From NCBI RefSeq assembly GCF_000315625.1, contig NW_005434602.1, forward strand, positions 130,719 through 162,436: a stretch of DNA of 31,718 bases, given 5' to 3'. Positions 30,617-31,718 of the stretch are shown piece after piece; within the stretch, counting starts at the first letter, position 1; each line of letters begins with the position of its first letter. The stretch comes from Guillardia theta CCMP2712. Its lineage: Eukaryota > Cryptophyceae > Pyrenomonadales > Geminigeraceae. The notes under the pieces were generated by a model. That model was not told where the DNA came from. It searched no databases and was given only the letters and a program-made list of their open reading frames with translations. The position numbers and the translations under genes are program-made.

Positions 30617-30712
30617 TTGCCTCGATCTGTCTTGTCTTGTCTTGTTGTTGTCTAGTCTTGACTTGTCTTGTTCTTGTTCTTGTTCTTGTCTAGTCTGGTC
30701 TTGTCTTGTCCT
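30617..30712. repeat. (CTTGT)n imperfect pentanucleotide repeat
   Basis: CTTGT, CTAGT and TTCTTG units repeat with substitutions directly after the SMYD-like stop codon, presumably in its 3' UTR. Confidence 0.85.
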
Positions 30713-30867
30713 TTTGACACGTCAAAGCTTTACTCACTTATCTTTATTGTTCACGAATTAAGAAAATGCTCACGTAAGTCACTACCCCTCACCGTCTCGA
30801 TCAGCTTTAACCAAAGAATAGAAAGAATACATTCATACTTAGTTTCACACCCTCGCCTCCTCCTCTT

Positions 30868-30904
30868 CCTCCTCCTCCTCCTCCTCCTCCTCCTCCTCCT
30901 CCTC
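30868..30904. repeat. (CCT)n trinucleotide repeat
   Basis: About 12 perfect CCT copies in the convergent 3' region. Confidence 0.9.
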
Positions 30905-31020
30905 CCTTCTCCCCATCCCACTTCTTCTCTCTCCTCCTCCTCAATTGGAGTTGTGGATCTGTTCCTCCAGGCTTCCTCGCGGCATCTTGCAATTCTTCTC
31001 CTCCTCGCACAGCTCATGCA

Positions 31021-31250
31021 TCACGCCCTTCTGCTGCTGCTGCTGCTGCTGCTGAAGCCTTTCCCTCCTCCTCCTCCTCCTCCTCCTCCTCCACCTTCCT
31101 CTCCATAGCCCCCGATGTCTTCAAAGCCACCAACAGAGGTTTTCTTGGCCGCAAGCTCTGCACGTCGTTGCCGGTAGCGATATGCCTTTGATGATGTTCA
31201 GAAAAGGAGGAGGAAAAGGAGTAGGAGGAGGAGTAGGAGGAGGAGGAGTA

Positions 31251-31295
<45 letters not shown>

Positions 31296-31718
31296 AATTC
31301 AGGAAGAGCAAGGGATGAGGTGGAGGGAGGAGGAGGATGAAGTTGCAGCATCTCACCTTGCAATGTCGATGAACTTTACTGCAGGACTGAGTGGCACAGC
31401 AGCAGACCTGGAGGAAGAAGATCCACATAAGTAGGAGGAAAAGAAGGAGCAGGAAAAGAAGGAGCAGGAGCAGGAGCAGGAGAAGGAGCAGGAGCAGGAG
31501 CAGGAGCAAGAGCAGGAGCAGGAGCAGGAGCAGGAGAGTATGGGAGAGGCGATAGAAGTGACAGTGGAGCATGGAGCAGGAAGAGGAGCGGGAGGCTTCT
31601 GACTCACCCTCCTGCATATCGGACATCTCCAAGTCGGCGTCATGCTCTCGGGCTCCTCCTGTTCCTTCACGTAAGCGGAGGAAACAGAAAAGGAGGCGGA
31701 GGAGACGAAGAAGGAAAA
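31021..31718 (-). CDS. Second CDCA7/R1-type zinc-finger gene (3' part, 5' end outside window)
   Basis: The gene enters from the right edge on the - strand. Exons seen are about 31673-31608 (ending TWRCPICRR), 31407-31357 (VCCCATQSCSKVHRHCK) and 31185 onward (AYRYRQRRAELAAKK). Joined, they read CPICRR-VCCC-CSKVHRHCKAYRYRQRRAE. This matches the first zinc-finger gene (CPVCRK-LCCC-CDKNHRHCKAYRYRVRRAE), so the two are paralogues. Introns 31607-31408 (200 nt) and 31356-31186 (171 nt) carry GGAGCA and CAG arrays. Their positions differ from the short introns of the other gene. The simplest 3' end is a Gly-run and Ser-run closing at 31023-31021. An alternative splice into a poly-Gln frame would end near 30943. 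The upstream CXXC motifs lie beyond the window. Confidence 0.7.
31254..31293. repeat. (CAG)n trinucleotide repeat, about 13 copies
   Basis: A perfect CAG/CTG run in the 171-nt intron of the right-hand zinc-finger gene. A shorter CTG/CAG run (31031-31051) lies in the coding or alternative-exon part of the same gene. Confidence 0.95.
31461..31536. repeat. (GGAGCA)n hexanucleotide repeat
   Basis: About 12 units with two variants, in the 200-nt intron of the right-hand zinc-finger gene. The hexamer is the same as at 26361-26434. Confidence 0.9.

Larger units (their letters stand above)
30612..31020. other. Convergent 3' region rich in simple repeats
   Basis: This lies between the SMYD-like stop and the end of the right-hand zinc-finger gene. 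It holds a CTTGT array (30617-30712) and a CCT array. A reverse-strand frame from the CAG run to about 30943 (KGVMHELCEEEKNCK and on to a stop) looks protein-like and may be an alternative last exon of the zinc-finger gene. Confidence 0.5.

Noticed and set aside
30868-31010. Gly/Arg-rich or Leu/Pro-rich small proteins across the CCT array
   Set aside because: They are translations of a trinucleotide microsatellite with no flanking coding evidence.

Overview
The window is eukaryotic nuclear DNA. Genes are spaced singly on both strands and interrupted by many very short spliceosomal introns, mostly 40-60 nt. Donors are GTGAG/GTAAG-like, acceptors are CAG/TAG, and CTGAC-like branch sites often lie just upstream of the acceptor. 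There is no operon structure. Intergenic DNA and introns are full of purine/pyrimidine microsatellites (GGA/TCC, CTCA, GGAGCA, CTTGT). The short introns, the plant/alga-like cytochrome b5 protein (RLF type) and the general style suggest a unicellular alga or other protist; a cryptophyte nuclear genome is my best guess, held weakly.

Layout. 1-901: no gene seen, ending in a pyrimidine-rich tract. 902-3669 (+): type II membrane protein resembling a Golgi sulfotransferase, with a heptad-like KEQH repeat stalk. 4213-9963 (+): very long mosaic protein (ADF-H-like start, coiled coil, IQ motif, RI-type leucine-rich repeats, coiled coil, SR-like tail) with one reading-frame break. 13293-10510 (-): multi-exon protein with a CDCA7/R1-type four-CXXC zinc finger. 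13294-16721: AT-richer gene desert. 16722-17548 (+): small RLF-like cytochrome b5-domain protein. 20299-17675 (-): LSG1, the circularly permuted GTPase of 60S ribosome maturation. 20605-22732 (+): SET-domain lysine methyltransferase of the Rubisco-LSMT/SETD group, divergent from LSG1 and with a second frame break. 23328-25969 (+): many-exon SAM-domain protein whose introns carry long microsatellites. 27994-26981 (-): intronless mitochondrial carrier. 29070-30611 (+): second SET protein, SMYD/SET5-like, with an N-terminal signal sequence. 31718-31021 (-): 3' part of a second CDCA7/R1-type zinc-finger gene, a paralogue of the first.

Together the genes are mostly housekeeping or regulatory: ribosome biogenesis, lysine methylation (two unrelated SET families), probable chromatin-linked zinc fingers (two paralogues), mitochondrial transport and secretory-pathway modification. 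I see no prokaryote-style defence system, CRISPR array, intact transposon or virus. The most distinctive points are the paired zinc-finger genes, the ADF-H/IQ/LRR/SR fusion, two -1 frame breaks inside conserved domains, and several 48-54 nt candidate introns that are multiples of three without a stop. Exon boundaries were worked out by hand from splice signals, phase and domain continuity, and have not been checked against transcripts.
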